From Drosophila persimilis (Eukaryota; Arthropoda; Insecta; Diptera; Drosophilidae): a stretch of 64,000 nt of DNA. The translations under genes and the position numbers were made by a program. The notes below the pieces were generated by a model. That model was not told where the DNA came from. It saw nothing but the letters and a program-made list of their open reading frames with translations, and did no database searches. Positions 63,451 through 64,000 of the stretch are shown one piece after another; the stretch's first letter is position 1, and the number at the start of each line of letters is the position of its first letter. Location of the stretch: the NCBI RefSeq assembly GCF_003286085.1, contig NW_020825298.1, positions 1,984,001 to 2,048,000 on the forward strand, given 5' to 3'.

Positions 63451-63551
63451 ATCCACACACACACACACACACACACGCACATGCATTCAAAAGGATATTG
63501 CATTTTGTGGCTGCATGCGAAAAAGTATCCTTTTTGCATGTTTCCGCATGC

Positions 63552-63584
<33 letters not shown>

Positions 63585-63585
63585 C
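63451..63585. repeat. Inverted repeat built on (CA)n and (TG)n arrays
   Basis: A (CA)n array at 63454-63476 followed by CGCACATGCATTC and AAAAGGATAT is mirrored by TATCCTTTTTGCATG, then CATGCGAG and a (TG)n array at 63554-63582. The arms are complementary over most of their length, with a loop of about 30 bases (around 63500-63530). The two arrays plus the matching inner parts make a long imperfect hairpin. Confidence 0.75.
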
Positions 63586-64000
63586 CTATAATTAAGATGC
63601 CTCACAAGTGTGCAGCAGCACAAAAGGATATGCGAGCATGAATTGCAGAATAATGAAGAGTTTGGCTAAAAGTAAATTCTCGGCTTGCATCGAATGGAAA
63701 TTGCATTCGATTCGGGCTCGGATTACGGCCGGGGAAGCTGAGTGCAGGGTTCGCCTTGAAGACTATTCATTTCGCTCACGAAATAAATCAAATATTTGTG
63801 CAAGGGAAAATTACAATTTTCCGCCCGAGCAGAACAGGGAAATTGCAATTGAAAAATCTTCTATTTCAAAGAGAAAACCCACTTGCAAAATGAACATTAT
63901 TCTCAGTTAGTTGCCTAATCAATCGGGCGGAAGGCCATCGAGGATACATAGGTTGTACACAGACCGATGGACCAATGCCAATGCTTAGGCAATCAGAAGC
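63586..64000. other. Window end, no gene recognised
   Basis: About 400 bases after the inverted repeat. One open frame of 100 residues (from 63608) has no family features. Confidence 0.6.

Overview
The window is animal nuclear DNA from a fruit fly (Drosophila or a close relative). Short GT-AG introns of 57-140 bases, long non-coding stretches full of microsatellites, and an exact copy of the mature miR-124 sequence all support this. A Dhc36C-type dynein, casein-kinase-1-like genes and mir-124 in one interval fits the 36C-36D region of D. melanogaster 2L (Muller element B). That placement rests on memory of the fly map. The obscura group is a guess from the style of the repeats.

1-16.1 kb (+): the 3' half of an axonemal dynein heavy chain of the DNAH3/7/12 class. 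It runs from just before AAA3 through AAA4, the stalk with its microtubule-binding tip, AAA5, AAA6 and the C-terminal domain to the stop codon. About 14 exons could be joined by reading frame and splice sites.

11.6-23.5 kb (-): three tandem paralogues of CFAP91 (MAATS1/AAT1), an axonemal protein of the radial-spoke/calmodulin-spoke complex. All three have the same three-exon structure. Copy 1 sits wholly inside a dynein intron, copies 2 and 3 beyond the dynein 3' end. A decayed copy of the penultimate dynein exon lies beside copy 2, at the place expected if a unit of nested gene plus dynein exon was duplicated in tandem. The copies also look like a mosaic shaped by gene conversion.

23.5-45 kb: no protein gene recognised. 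It holds simple repeats, a 25-base poly-C tract and one broken non-LTR retrotransposon RNase H fragment (about 42.5-43.0 kb).

45.0-48.3 kb (-): two adjacent uninterrupted casein-kinase-1-like genes, one CK1-alpha-like with a basic N-terminal extension and one more divergent. Both keep the catalytic motifs.

48.3-64 kb: non-coding and repeat-rich, with the mir-124 hairpin at about 59.43-59.55 kb (+), a GC-rich segment just upstream that may belong to its primary transcript, and an inverted AC/GT repeat able to form a long hairpin near 63.5 kb.

The dynein and the CFAP91-like genes both point to the sperm or ciliary axoneme. The long flanks of mir-124 may hold neuronal control DNA, but no single element can be named from sequence alone.
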